Assembly (NCBI GenBank): GCA_020636435.1
Contig: JACJXX010000002.1
Location: 992,001 to 1,056,000 of the forward strand
Direction: 5' to 3'
DNA from: Lewinellaceae bacterium
Lineage (GTDB): Bacteria; Bacteroidota; Bacteroidia; Chitinophagales; Saprospiraceae
DNA length: 64,000 nt
Part shown: piece after piece, positions 42,384 to 51,632 of the stretch
How positions within the stretch are numbered: the stretch's first letter is position 1
How the letters are laid out: each line of letters begins with the position of its first letter
Translations under genes and position numbers: made by a program
Notes under the pieces: model-generated
Database searches by the model: none
The model's input: only the letters and a program-made list of their open reading frames with translations
Told to the model about the DNA's origin: nothing

Positions 42384-42507
42384 GGCTATCCGTCTAGCGT
42401 TGGACAATAGATGCCGGGTTGTGTACGGTGTACGGGGCCAACGGTGGCTCGGGGCTGTGTACGGTGGACGAAGCACCACTTGGCTGTCCAACGTTAGAAT
42501 GGTAGCC
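42384..42507. mobile_element. MITE-A copy 2 (124 bp) with GAGCGTAT target duplication and known empty site
   Basis: Ends GGCTATCC...GGTAGCC. GAGCGTAT is repeated exactly on both sides (42376-42383 and 42508-42515). The paralogous uninterrupted sequence at 39290-39315 has a single AAAGAGCGTACTATAG at the matching place, which shows the insertion directly. It is nearly the reverse complement of copy 3 (46399-46523). Confidence 0.85.
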
Positions 42508-42524
42508 GAGCGTATCATTAATCT

Positions 42525-42876
42525 CAGGTGCTTCCCGGAGTTATACTCTACCAATACAAATCACTCGGGCGGAGATTTCCGCTCCCTTGCTGCTATCTCC
42601 GGTAAGGTACCAGTAGCCATCCGCCGGGCCGACATACATTTTGATGCCGCTGGAGCTATTTCTGAATTTCCCATTCAATTCGGCCAATACAGGAACGCCC
42701 TGGCTTTGGTGCACCAGGCGAGCCGCCGGCTGTCCGCTTTTACATTCAAAAAACTCAAAACGGCTTGTGGCCAGAAAGAGGTCAAGCGCTGGGTGAAAAG
42801 CAAACTATCGGGCAGGCCTATGGCCGAACTGCTCCGGGAAGAATCCAAAAACCAGGCAGCAATGGCCGGGGCCTGA
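42525..42876. pseudogene. Chimeric remnant of a tandem duplication
   Basis: Bases 42525-42745 match 39310-39535, the 3' part of the minus-strand 203-residue gene, at high identity. Bases 42746-42876 encode LKTACGQKEVKRWVKSKLSG and continue as a diverged copy of the end of the 522-residue plus-strand gene. The middle of the block (about 2.6 kb in the parent) is missing. This fits duplication of 39.2-42.25 kb followed by an internal deletion. Confidence 0.7.
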
Positions 42877-42965
42877 ATGTTTCTGCGCCCGGCGCTTCCT
42901 CTTCGAATGTGGCAGCGGTGCAGTTTTATATCAATTTGGGATATGTTCTGAAGTGCCCTTTCTTT

Positions 42966-42998
42966 TACACATTTACACGTTTACACATTTACACAACC
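42966..42998. repeat. 8-bp-period TTTACACN tandem repeat
   Basis: Four or so units of TTTACACA/TTTACACG. A similar tract at about 46553-46585 is also followed by an AAATGTCCAG-type sequence, so the two are copies of one roughly 65-bp block. Confidence 0.55.
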
Positions 42999-43023
42999 CA
43001 GCAAATGTCCAGCAATATGGCAC

Positions 43024-43899
43024 TTACTCTTTCCCCTTCCACTCCTTCACCAGCCTTTCTATCTCCCCCTTCTGATTCCGGTAGAAATCATCCTCCGGGT
43101 TGGCTTTAGCCAGCTTTTTGGCGCTCTCGGCGGCAGCCAGGGCGCCGGCATAATCTTCCCGGGCGGCCAGGATACGCGCTTTGACCCAGTAGTTCTGCGG
43201 AGCCTCCTTTAAACGGATGGATTCCTCGGCGTACTGCAGGGCAGGAGCGGGCTGGCCCACCCAGAGCAGGAAGTCGGCTGCCTCTGCATTGATGCGCCAT
43301 TTCTGGCCTTCCGGAGCGGCGGCCAGGGCCGTGGCGATTTCCAGTACGGCCTTCTGCATGGCGTCCACTTTGATGCGCAGGTACAGGCGCAGTTTTTCCC
43401 AGCTCAGCAGAATGTAGCCGTTTTCCACATTCTGGCCGATGATCTCGTACCGGAGGTTTTCCTGGTTGATTTTTTTGGAGAACTGAGCGTCCACCTCCAC
43501 CCGCAGGGCATCTTCTCCCTGGTTGTAATCGTAGGCGCCCCATTGATCCCAAACCTTGTTAAAAACGGCAATCCACTTCCCTTCCTTTTGGGGGATGAGA
43601 AAGAAAGCGTACTTGCCGGCCGGCAAAGCCTGCCCTTCGACCTCTACGTCCGTGTTAAATTCCAGCGTAGTGGCTTCGTTGGCGCCGGCCCGCCACATTT
43701 CGCCATAGGGCACCAGGCTCCCCCATATCTCCCTGCCCTGGACGGCAGGAGAGGAATACCGAATGGAAACCTCCGTATAACCTATGATGTAAGACGTACC
43801 CGCCCTGGGGCTTTTCCGGGGCAAGTTAAGCTCCTGGGCAAAGGAGATGGTAGAAGAAAGCAACAGGAAGGCAAGTGAAAAAATGGCATGAATTCGCAT
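43024..43899 (-). CDS. DUF2911-family exported protein
   Basis: 291 residues with a signal peptide ending SFAQ. The DUF2911 region (about 25-175) has PRKSPRAGTSYIIGYTEVSI, YGEMWRAGANEATTLEF, LPAGKYAFFLIPQ and FNKVWDQWGAYDY, all typical. The C-terminal 110 residues form TPR-like helices (ALQYAEESIRLKEAPQNYWV, then AREDYAGALAAAESAKKLA). Function is unknown. Such proteins are common in Saprospiria and probably sit in the periplasm. Confidence 0.88.
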   Translation of the reverse strand: MRIHAIFSLAFLLLSSTISFAQELNLPRKSPRAGTSYIIGYTEVSIRYSSPAVQGREIWGSLVPYGEMWRAGANEATTLEFNTDVEVEGQALPAGKYAFFLIPQKEGKWIAVFNKVWDQWGAYDYNQGEDALRVEVDAQFSKKINQENLRYEIIGQNVENGYILLSWEKLRLYLRIKVDAMQKAVLEIATALAAAPEGQKWRINAEAADFLLWVGQPAPALQYAEESIRLKEAPQNYWVKARILAAREDYAGALAAAESAKKLAKANPEDDFYRNQKGEIERLVKEWKGKE

Positions 43900-44183
43900 G
43901 ATCTATGGTTAGTTTTTTTAATTCAACTCACAATTTCGTTACAATTATAACGATTACTTTTATAATCATTATAAAAATAACCATTCCATTTGTGCCGCAG
44001 CGTTTGGGCTCGCTACTTTCCTTATTAACTCCCCAGGCCAGTCATTGTTCTAAACCGCTTATCAGGCCAATCGCCCGTCGGTATGGGGAAGAGCTTGTTG
44101 CTATTTGAAGCACTTTATTTTGAAATATTAAAATAAAATCAATTAGTTTTGAGGTCCATTATCAAGTCCCAAAACCGGATCTC

Positions 44184-46160
44184 ATGAAACGACTCTACTC
44201 TCTCCTTCTGCTTTTTAGCCTGTTATGCCTGTGGCGCCTGCCCGCCTATGCCCAAATGATCAAAAACCCCACCGCCGCCGAAATTTACCGCGATGCCGAA
44301 GCCGCTCTGCTCGAAGGCAAGGCAGATCAGGCGCTGAAGCTCTTTGAGCGCAGCCTGAAAGCCCAGCCTGACCTGAGCGCCGCCCGCCGGGGCATGGGGC
44401 TTTGTTATGAGTTGCTGCGCGATTATCCTCGTGCCATCGAACAATACGAAGCAGTGCTGGAAGCCGACCCCCTGTTTTCCCGGGCGGTCTATTATCAGCT
44501 TGGGGAAGCCTACTACAAGGCCGGACAACATAAAAAGGCGCTGGAATATTTTCGTCAATTCGAGCGGTTGCAGCAGGTTGGCGTCGACAGCTTTAGCATG
44601 AACATGGAGCGGGAGTTCAGGGATGAGCAAGGTTACCTGTCCAAACTGGAAGCCAACATCCGCGCCTGCGAGGTGACGCTGGACTCCATCAAGTTCATCA
44701 ACATTACCAAAGTGTCCAACCTGGGCAGTGCGGTCAACTCCAAAGACGACGATTATTTCCCCTACATCACCAACGGCCAGGACCGGCTTTTTTACACCCG
44801 CAAGACCTCAAAGGGCGACGAAGACCTCTTCGAGAGCCGCCTGGAAAAGGGAGAATGGAGCAAGGGCAACACCGTGAAGGCCATCAATACCCATCTCGAT
44901 GAAGGAATGTGCACCCTGGTGCGCGATGGCCGCCGCCTTTACTTCACCGCCTGCGGGCGCGAAGGAGGGTTGGGCATCTGCGACATCTGGGAGGCATTGG
45001 TCAGCGCCGAAGGGGAGATCGGCGAGGCCAGCCCGCTAAAGGGATTCGCCAATTCCGCTAAATGGGAATCGCAGGCCTCCATCAGTTGCGACGGCAGCAC
45101 CATCTACTTCGCCAGCGAGCGCGAAGGGGGGCTCGGCAAATCCGACCTCTACTACAGCAAACGGCAGGCCGACGGCAGCTGGAGCCTACCCGTCAACCTC
45201 GGGCCCCGGATCAACACCGACGATTATGAGGAGGCGCCTTTCATCACCAACGACGGCCGCACGTTGTACTTCTCCTCCTACGGCCACCCTGGCATGGGCG
45301 ACCAGGATATTTTCATGAGCTGGCTCGACGATGAGGGGGAGTGGAGCATTCCCATCAACCTGGGACCTCCCGTCAATACAGCCTTCCGGGAACTGGGGCT
45401 GTTCCTCTCCGCCGACGGCAGCACCGGCTACTTCGCCTCGGAACGGCCCGGCGGCTTCGGCAAACTGGATATCTACAAATTCCAGCTCGACGAACAGCTC
45501 TACAGCGAACCCATCACCTTTGTGGAAGGCCTGGTGGTGGACAGCGCCCTCGACGCCGCCGTCGCCGCCACTGTCCGGTTTGCAGACAGGCCGCCCATCA
45601 CTACCGGCCCCGACGGCCGCTTCTTCCTCTGCATCCCCGCCAACGACTCCCTCGACATCAGTGTCGACAAAACTTACTTCCACCCCTACCAGAACCTCTT
45701 CCTCATCCCGGAATGGGACAACCTGCAATTCTACACCATTGAAATCCTGCTCAAGTCGGTATTCGAATTTCCAGAACCCCAACGGCCCCAACCGGCCGAT
45801 ACATCCACCGTTGCCTCCAACCGAAAAAGAACCTTGCTGGAATACCAGCACACTGTATTCTTCGAGTTCAATAAGGTAAACATGGATATCGAGGAAATGG
45901 AAAAGCTGGAAGCCTTCCTGAAGCCGCTGAAGGACAAGAACATTAAACGCCTTGAAATCGCCGGCTATGCCGACGACATCGGGACCGATATCTACAACAT
46001 GACACTTTCCGAGGAACGCGCCAAGCAGGTTGCGCTGCTCGTCACGCAGAAAGGGTTCGGCATCGATTTAATTGAGCTGGAAGCTAAAGGAGAAATCATC
46101 AATGACGGCCCGAAAGAGCAGAACCGGAAGGTGGAACTCCGGGTGACTGCTTTGGAGTGA
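44184..46160 (+). CDS. PorE-like OmpA-family protein with TPR and PD40 repeats
   Basis: 658 residues. Signal peptide 1-23. TPR units at about 30-135 (AEAALLEGKADQALKLFERS, then AARRGMGLCYELLRDYPRAI). About 180-480 hold PD40/WD40-like beta-propeller repeats (IYFASEREGGLGKSDLYYSK and similar). A carboxypeptidase-regulatory-like domain lies at about 488-540. The OmpA peptidoglycan-binding domain is at 555-658 (VFFEFNKVNMD, then NMTLSEERAKQVALL). This architecture is that of PorE, the T9SS component that ties the outer-membrane machinery to peptidoglycan, and of paralogues. T9SS involvement is inferred. The stop codon lies within the target duplication of MITE-B. Confidence 0.85.
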   Translation: MKRLYSLLLLFSLLCLWRLPAYAQMIKNPTAAEIYRDAEAALLEGKADQALKLFERSLKAQPDLSAARRGMGLCYELLRDYPRAIEQYEAVLEADPLFSRAVYYQLGEAYYKAGQHKKALEYFRQFERLQQVGVDSFSMNMEREFRDEQGYLSKLEANIRACEVTLDSIKFINITKVSNLGSAVNSKDDDYFPYITNGQDRLFYTRKTSKGDEDLFESRLEKGEWSKGNTVKAINTHLDEGMCTLVRDGRRLYFTACGREGGLGICDIWEALVSAEGEIGEASPLKGFANSAKWESQASISCDGSTIYFASEREGGLGKSDLYYSKRQADGSWSLPVNLGPRINTDDYEEAPFITNDGRTLYFSSYGHPGMGDQDIFMSWLDDEGEWSIPINLGPPVNTAFRELGLFLSADGSTGYFASERPGGFGKLDIYKFQLDEQLYSEPITFVEGLVVDSALDAAVAATVRFADRPPITTGPDGRFFLCIPANDSLDISVDKTYFHPYQNLFLIPEWDNLQFYTIEILLKSVFEFPEPQRPQPADTSTVASNRKRTLLEYQHTVFFEFNKVNMDIEEMEKLEAFLKPLKDKNIKRLEIAGYADDIGTDIYNMTLSEERAKQVALLVTQKGFGIDLIELEAKGEIINDGPKEQNRKVELRVTALE

Positions 46161-46164
46161 GGGA

Positions 46165-46380
46165 GGGGTGCGATTCTAGTTTGTACCCCCTTATGTTTCT
46201 GGGCATGAAAACACCCGGAATCATTCCCTCGAAGTACTGTTACATGGTTTCCCGGTTCCATTGTTGAGGCCGTAGGCTCCATAACAGTGGAGCAAGGGGA
46301 CTGTGAAACCGTGTTTTCCTGAATTTTAGGGGCATTCCCCAAGCTATCTGCTACATGGGTACAAATGGTAATCGCACCCC
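46165..46380. mobile_element. MITE-B, complete copy (216 bp) with TGAGGGA duplication
   Basis: Terminal inverted repeats GGGGTGCGATT / AATCGCACCCC, with second inner repeats TTTGTACCC / GGGTACAAA. TGAGGGA flanks it on both sides (46158-46164 and 46381-46387). A degenerate inverted copy is at 30134-30345. No gene is inside. Confidence 0.8.
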
Positions 46381-46398
46381 TGAGGGAGTGTAAATGTG

Positions 46399-46523
46399 GG
46401 CTACCGTTCTAATGTTGGACAGCCAGGTGGTGCTTCGTACACCGTACACAGCCACTAGCCAACGTTGGACCCGTACACCGTACACAACCCCGGCAGCTAT
46501 TGTCCAACGCTAGACGGGTAGCC
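46399..46523. mobile_element. MITE-A copy 3 (125 bp) with TAAATGTG target duplication
   Basis: Ends GGCTACC...GGGTAGCC. TAAATGTG is found exactly on both sides (46391-46398 and 46524-46531). Close to the reverse complement of copy 2. The target lies in a TAAATGTG-rich simple repeat. Confidence 0.85.
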
Positions 46524-46552
46524 TAAATGTGTAAAAGAACCAGGTTCCCAAT

Positions 46553-46585
46553 CATTTACACTTTTACACTTTTACACATTTACAC
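46553..46585. repeat. 8-bp-period TTTACAC tandem repeat, second tract
   Basis: About four TTTACACN units between MITE-A copy 3 and the M28 peptidase gene. It resembles the tract at 42966. The rest of 46586-46698 shows no gene. Confidence 0.5.
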
Positions 46586-46698
46586 GAATAGCTCCAAAAT
46601 GTCCAGTAGTATGACAGTTTTCTGAACAGTCCCAGCAATAGTCTCTTAATCAACCCAATCAACCAATCACCCCCCCCCGAAACTTCGCTCCGGCTGCG

Positions 46699-48288
46699 CT
46701 ACCGGCCGCTTTCCGCTTCCTCCTCCGCCATTTTCACCTCCTTGCGAGGCAGCATTTCATCGCGCATAGCGGTATGCATCACAAAGGAGGCAATGATAGT
46801 GGCCGCCTGTTTCAGGTCTGCTTCCACCAGGTGGTCTACATTATCCATATTGGAATGGTGGGTGCGGGTGAAGTAGGCCATAGGGTCCTGAATGAACTGG
46901 AAGCCCGGGATGCCTACGGCGTCGAAGGCCAGGTGGTCGGTGCCTCCGGTATTGGACAGGCTCAGCGTGCCGGCTTCCAGGTCTTTGAAAGGCTGCAGCC
47001 AGGCTCGGAAGATGGGCGCCACATCGGCGTTGCCCTGCAGGTATACCCCTCTGACCTTGCCCGTGCCGTTGTCCAGGTTATAATAGGCGGAAACTTTGGC
47101 TTGCTCTGGTTTGAGCGATTGCGGGTTATAAGTCCCTTCCGGAAATTCGGCGAAGTGTTGCCCGGCGTAGCCGCGGCTGCCAAGCAGGCCCTGCTCTTCG
47201 CCCGTCCATAAAGCCAGGCGCAGGGTTCGGCGGGGGCGAACGCCGGTTTCTTCGATTACCTCCTGGAGGATGCGGGCCACCTCCATCATCACGGTGGAGC
47301 CGGCGCCGTTGTCCGTAGCGCCGGTGGCGGCGTGCCAGGAATCAAAGTGTGCGCCAAACATGACGATCTCTTCTTTGAGGTCGGCGCCCGGTATTTCCGC
47401 TATGATGTTGTGTTCCATGCCATCCGGATTGGCGTAGGCCCCTTTCAGTTCCATGCTCAGCTTTACCGGGATGCCTTTCTGCAAAAGGCGAAAGATGCGG
47501 TTGTAATGCTCGACGGCGAGCGTAGCCTGGGGAACGACATAAACCCCTTCTTTGCGGGCATCTCCCCAATCGCCGCCGGTGCGGGCGCCGGAAACGAAAA
47601 CGGTGCCCAGGTCGCCCTTGTAGCTGCGGTCCAGCACAGCCAGGGGTTTCTCCTCCTCCAGGAATTGCCACAGCAACTGGTTGAACTTAAACCCACCAAG
47701 CCGGCTGTAGTTGCGGCGCGGCCGCGGGGTGGGCATCGGCTCGTTGGCCAGCTCCAGCAAGCCTTCGGCATCGTACCGCTCGGCCGGCGCTTCAAACCAT
47801 TCTTCAACTGCCCGAAGGGTGTCCATCAGCACGAACTTGCCGCCGAGTTTTCCTTTGTACTTTTCCAGGTCTTCTTCGGAGCTGGCCTCCAGATAAACCA
47901 CCTCCCCGCTCACTTCGCCGTCGGTAGAGGCCGACCAGGCCTTCGGATAAGCAATGACGGGCCAGTAGCCCGGCGCCTGGGCGTGCATTTCAAAGTGCTG
48001 CAGTTCCCAACCCCGCCCAAAGGGGCCCCATTCTTCGGTGTGAACATTCTCCAGCCCCCAATCTTTAAGCTGCTGAAGCGCCCATTCGGTAGCCTGGTCC
48101 AGCATGGGAGAGCCGGTAAGCCGCGGGCCGTAGGTGTCGACAATCCAGCCGGCGGTTTCCATGGCCTTGCTTTGCTCCAGCCCGTGCTTGCGGATGGCGT
48201 CCACAAGTTCCTGGTTGACTTCCTCCTGGGAAAAAACCAGCCCCGACAGGCCTGCACAGAGTATACATACTAGTAGATAACGTGCCAT
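46699..48288 (-). CDS. M28-family zinc metallopeptidase (carboxypeptidase Q-like)
   Basis: 529 residues with a signal peptide ending VFSQ. An N-terminal part and a PA-like insert (about 120-270) precede the peptidase core. Zinc ligands and catalytic residues are visible: MFGAHFDSWH (His, Asp), GATDNGAGS (bridging Asp), LWTGEEQGLLGSRG (catalytic Glu pair), YNLDNGTGK (Asp) and GGTDHLAFD (His). It is probably a periplasmic or secreted aminopeptidase or dipeptidase. The Glu-rich C terminus is not a T9SS tail. An array of 8-bp repeats lies 60 bp upstream of its start. Confidence 0.92.
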   Translation of the reverse strand: MARYLLVCILCAGLSGLVFSQEEVNQELVDAIRKHGLEQSKAMETAGWIVDTYGPRLTGSPMLDQATEWALQQLKDWGLENVHTEEWGPFGRGWELQHFEMHAQAPGYWPVIAYPKAWSASTDGEVSGEVVYLEASSEEDLEKYKGKLGGKFVLMDTLRAVEEWFEAPAERYDAEGLLELANEPMPTPRPRRNYSRLGGFKFNQLLWQFLEEEKPLAVLDRSYKGDLGTVFVSGARTGGDWGDARKEGVYVVPQATLAVEHYNRIFRLLQKGIPVKLSMELKGAYANPDGMEHNIIAEIPGADLKEEIVMFGAHFDSWHAATGATDNGAGSTVMMEVARILQEVIEETGVRPRRTLRLALWTGEEQGLLGSRGYAGQHFAEFPEGTYNPQSLKPEQAKVSAYYNLDNGTGKVRGVYLQGNADVAPIFRAWLQPFKDLEAGTLSLSNTGGTDHLAFDAVGIPGFQFIQDPMAYFTRTHHSNMDNVDHLVEADLKQAATIIASFVMHTAMRDEMLPRKEVKMAEEEAESGR

Positions 48289-48351
48289 AACATTTCGGTT
48301 TTTCTTTTTTGATCATCGAAGATACGGATTTGATTGAATTTGCAGGGGGGA

Positions 48352-48475
48352 ATCAGTGGATCAGTGGATCAGTGTTTCAGTGAACCAGTGAACCAGTGAA
48401 CCAGTGAACCAGTGAACCAGTGTACCAGTGAACCAGTGAACCAGTGTACCAGTGTACCAGCGTACCAGTGTACCC
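48352..48475. repeat. 8-bp tandem repeat (CAGTGAAC type), about 15 units
   Basis: Units alternate between ACCAGTGA, ACCAGTGT and ATCAGTGG, in one uninterrupted array. It begins about 60 bp upstream of the M28 peptidase start and may lie in or next to its promoter. Such arrays expand and contract by slippage. Confidence 0.8.
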
Positions 48476-48883
48476 ACTCCATCAAAAGCGCAATCTGCAT
48501 CCAAGCCTACCCTCAATAGGGTATAAAAAACCAAAATTTTAACACTTATTTTTTTTATTAATCTAAAAAATACCCTTTTTATGGTATGCGCTGCATGGTT
48601 TGAAATTATATCTTTGTTGCGAGTGGAATTTTAAGAAAACTGAAAACTGCTAAAACCGAGATTCCACTTAAGACAAATTAGTTAATCCCTTAAACTGCAT
48701 AATCCCATGACAACAGTAGCCACATCTGCTGATCCAAAGCATTTCTACCTGCCGTATCGTAATTCTCTTCTTATTTTAAAGCACTTTTTTTCATTTCTCG
48801 TTCTCTGTTGCGCTAACGTGGCCTTTTAAAGGTATTGTCGTCTTAGCGTAGTACAACTTTGCTTTAAAATTAAGAATACTACA
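48476..48883. other. Intergenic leader of the 413-residue secreted protein
   Basis: About 400 bp, AT-rich, with T- and A-runs near 48540-48580. A TATCTTTG at about 48609 fits the Bacteroidota -7 consensus TAnnTTTG, but I found no matching -33 box at proper spacing. No ORF of interest. Confidence 0.45.
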
Positions 48884-50125
48884 ATGCGAACCTCTACCCT
48901 TTTACATCTTATCCCTACAGTTGTGCTGATCGCGTCCGCTCCCGTTTGCGCGACGAGCCAGTATAGCGCTACTGAAAACGCAGGGGGAACAACAGGGCAA
49001 GGCCTGCTCCGGGTCGAGGGGACCCACCAGGTAACCAATTGCCTGAAACAGGATGAAGCCATCTCGCCCGTTGTTTATGCTCCCGGCAACGCTGCTGTTT
49101 CTCTTTCTTACCAGGACCAGTATTACAAACTGGGTTGTGCAGTTTCCGGATTCGAAGAATATTTTGCGCCGTCTCGCTGGGCGGCCTTTAAGATCAATGG
49201 TGACGGTGGGGTAGATGTCACCGGAGCTCCCAATTCTATATTGGTTGAAGGGGCCAATAGGGCCTCAGTAATTGCCACCCCCGGAAGCGCGGCGTCCTAC
49301 CGGATTGCCATTCCCGCCGAAGGGTACGTGAGTTTTGACTGGGGTTATATTGGGGGCTCCAATCTATTAAACCGGCAGTTTTGGGTCGAAGTCAACGGAG
49401 AACGCGCCGAATCAATGGCGGAAGGGCACACCGCCGGCAGCTTCTTCTCCAGCCTCTTGCTCCCGGGCGATGAACTGAGTTTCAACATCGTCTCCGACGA
49501 GAAGGGCTTCCAGATCCAATTGTCGAATTTCCAGTTTCTCAGCAATGCCATTGGCGTTATCGAACGCCGCTGGGAGGCTCTTGCAGAAAATGGCGAACGC
49601 GGTTGCTTTACCCAATTGGTAAGTGTCAAAAAGCCGGATTTCACCCAGGTGATATTTCCCGGAAACCTGGACGGCATCGAGTACCCGCAGCTCGAAATGG
49701 GCGCTTCTCTGGAACCGGTGTGGACCGGATACCCCGTGATCGATGAGGATGGCTCGGTTGCCACCACCTACGATCAATATCCCCTGTCCGACGATGGTTG
49801 CGCCTTCAGCCTGAAATGGGAAGACGAAATTCTCTCCGACAACGGCGATTGTATCGTCTTCCGGCACTGGATCGTCAGCGATTACTGCGGCGGCAATGTG
49901 CAGGAACATACTCAGGTAATCAAAATGCGCGGCGGATGCCCGGAAAATGACAACTCAAAGCCCTACGGGCAGTACGACCGCCCTGAAAACGGCAACTACA
50001 ACAGCAGCCCGGGCCATCAGGAGTATTCTGCGTCGGGCACAGCGCTTCAGGCAGGGCTCAATACTTTTCCCCTTGCGGAAGAGCACAGCCCGGCAGAACC
50101 ACAACCCGCGTTGCCGAACAATTAA
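48884..50125 (+). CDS. Unknown secreted protein (413 residues)
   Basis: Not recognised. The N-terminal signal peptide ends around CATSQ. The body is rich in Gly, Ser, Asn and aromatic residues, with predicted beta strands, including a jelly-roll-like segment (YRIAIPAEGYVSFDWGYIGG). Six or more Cys residues in the second half suggest disulfides. The C terminus is Pro/Asn-rich and has no T9SS sorting domain, so it may be a fragment of a longer cargo or released by another route. An intrinsic terminator follows at 50190. Confidence 0.65.
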   Translation: MRTSTLLHLIPTVVLIASAPVCATSQYSATENAGGTTGQGLLRVEGTHQVTNCLKQDEAISPVVYAPGNAAVSLSYQDQYYKLGCAVSGFEEYFAPSRWAAFKINGDGGVDVTGAPNSILVEGANRASVIATPGSAASYRIAIPAEGYVSFDWGYIGGSNLLNRQFWVEVNGERAESMAEGHTAGSFFSSLLLPGDELSFNIVSDEKGFQIQLSNFQFLSNAIGVIERRWEALAENGERGCFTQLVSVKKPDFTQVIFPGNLDGIEYPQLEMGASLEPVWTGYPVIDEDGSVATTYDQYPLSDDGCAFSLKWEDEILSDNGDCIVFRHWIVSDYCGGNVQEHTQVIKMRGGCPENDNSKPYGQYDRPENGNYNSSPGHQEYSASGTALQAGLNTFPLAEEHSPAEPQPALPNN

Positions 50126-50189
50126 AATATTAAGAACTATTTTATAATGATTTAGTAGGTTTGTAAAGGGTTTCTCATACAGGACTATT

Positions 50190-50219
50190 GGCAGAGAGCA
50201 ACGGCTCTCTGCCTTTTTT
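50190..50219 (+). terminator. Intrinsic terminator after the 413-residue gene
   Basis: Perfect 10-bp stem GGCAGAGAGC / GCTCTCTGCC with loop AACG, followed by six T. It lies 65 bp after the stop. Confidence 0.9.
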
Positions 50220-50314
50220 ACCACCTTTTCCTATGCTCTTCAAGCCTCAAAGACAGATTATTCGCATAGAACAATATATTAGTGAGTGTTAATTCGTTTG
50301 AATCTTGACGTGAA

Positions 50315-50342
50315 AGGCGGCCCCGAAAGCCGCCTTTTTTTT
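50315..50342 (+). terminator. Second intrinsic terminator before mutA
   Basis: Stem AGGCGGC / GCCGCCT around a 7-base loop, then eight T. Only about 95 bp separate it from the first terminator, so a small RNA between the two is possible but not shown. The mutA start follows 49 bp later. Confidence 0.8.
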
Positions 50343-50390
50343 GGTCCTGGCCAAGAAATACAGTAAATTTCGGCATCAAACTCAGAAGTC

Positions 50391-51551
50391 ATGAAGGAAC
50401 AGGACCTCTTTTCAGAATTCCCTCCCGCCACTAAAGCTGAATGGCTCGCCAAAATGGAAAAAGACCTCAAGGGCAAGCCCCTGCAAGAATTGCGCTGGCA
50501 GTTGGAAGAGCAGATCGCGCTCGATCCGTTCTATCACCCGGAGGACATGGAGCAGCCTGCTGCACCCTTACAGGGCCAGCGCCAGGACAACAACTGGCAA
50601 ACCGGCGAGTACATCGACGTGGAAGATGTTAAGGAGGCCAATGCTGCTCTGCTCGAGGGGTTGCGCGGAGGCGTCGAAGCCCCGTTGCTCCGCCTCCACC
50701 GCCGGCTCGGCGCCAGCCAACTGGAACAATTGCTGGAAGGGGCCAAACTTGAGTTTATTTCCACAAACCTGGGAGAGCATTATACCGATAAGGCACCCTG
50801 GGAGTTGTTCCGCCACTTTACAGCCTTGCTCGGGAAACGAGGCGCCGACATACGGGCCATCCGCGGTTCGATCGATTTCGACCCTCTGCTCGACTGGAGC
50901 GAGCCGCCTATAGACAAACTGGCGGGCCTCATCCGGCACTGCCGGGAATCCATGCCGCTCTTCCACCCTTTCCAGATCAATGCCCACCGCTTTCACTCCG
51001 GCCCCGATGACAGCGCCGTAGAGCTGGCCTATACCATTGCCAAAGGCAGCGAATACCTGGCCCGCCTCACCGAACACGGCCTTTCGGCAGAAGCCATAAA
51101 CGCCCAGATGCAGTTTTCCATCGCCATCAGCAAAAGCTTCTTTGTGGAAATTGCCAAGCTGCGGGCGCTGCGCCTGCTTTGGGCCAATGTCATGAAAGCT
51201 TATGGAGCGCCCCAGGCGCCCTTCCTGGCCGTGCATTTCGCCAAAGAAACCCAGGACGACGACCCCAACAAGAATATGATCCGGGCCAGCACCCAGGCCA
51301 TGTCCGCCGTCATCGGAGGGGCAGACCAGCTTTATGTGCTGCCTTCCAACTTCGGCCGGCACGAGCCTGCCAGCGCCTTCAGCCGCCGCATTGCCCGCAA
51401 CCTCCAGCACCTCCTCAAAATGGAAAGCCACTTCCACCAGGTCATTGATCCTGGCGCCGGCAGTTATTATATTGAAAAACTTACCGAAAAACTGGCCGCA
51501 CAAGCCTGGGAACAATTCCGGGAGATGGAGAAAAAAGGGGAATTTAAATAA
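50391..51551 (+). CDS. mutA: Methylmalonyl-CoA mutase small (beta) subunit
   Basis: 386 residues. Matches the small, non-catalytic subunit of heterodimeric adenosylcobalamin-dependent methylmalonyl-CoA mutase: the opening LFSEFPPATKAEWLAKMEKD, then YIDVEDVKEANAALLEGL, ITISKSFF-like AIAISKSFFVEIAKLRALR and IDPGAGSYYIEKLTEKLA. There is no C-terminal cobalamin-binding domain. mutB, normally directly downstream, is absent: a bidirectional terminator and a convergent fasciclin gene follow instead. The catalytic subunit must be elsewhere, or this subunit has another role. Confidence 0.85.
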   Translation: MKEQDLFSEFPPATKAEWLAKMEKDLKGKPLQELRWQLEEQIALDPFYHPEDMEQPAAPLQGQRQDNNWQTGEYIDVEDVKEANAALLEGLRGGVEAPLLRLHRRLGASQLEQLLEGAKLEFISTNLGEHYTDKAPWELFRHFTALLGKRGADIRAIRGSIDFDPLLDWSEPPIDKLAGLIRHCRESMPLFHPFQINAHRFHSGPDDSAVELAYTIAKGSEYLARLTEHGLSAEAINAQMQFSIAISKSFFVEIAKLRALRLLWANVMKAYGAPQAPFLAVHFAKETQDDDPNKNMIRASTQAMSAVIGGADQLYVLPSNFGRHEPASAFSRRIARNLQHLLKMESHFHQVIDPGAGSYYIEKLTEKLAAQAWEQFREMEKKGEFK

Positions 51552-51566
51552 CGGACACCCTGCTGA

Positions 51567-51615
51567 AAACACAAAACCCCTTCCAGCGCTTATTCCTGGA
51601 AGGGGTTTTGTGTTT
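51567..51615. terminator. Bidirectional terminator between mutA and the fasciclin gene
   Basis: Perfect 20-bp stem AAACACAAAACCCCTTCCAG / CTGGAAGGGGTTTTGTGTTT around a 9-base loop. It sits between two convergent genes and gives a T-rich 3' side in both directions. Confidence 0.9.
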
Positions 51616-51632
51616 CGAATTTTTCTGGTTCC

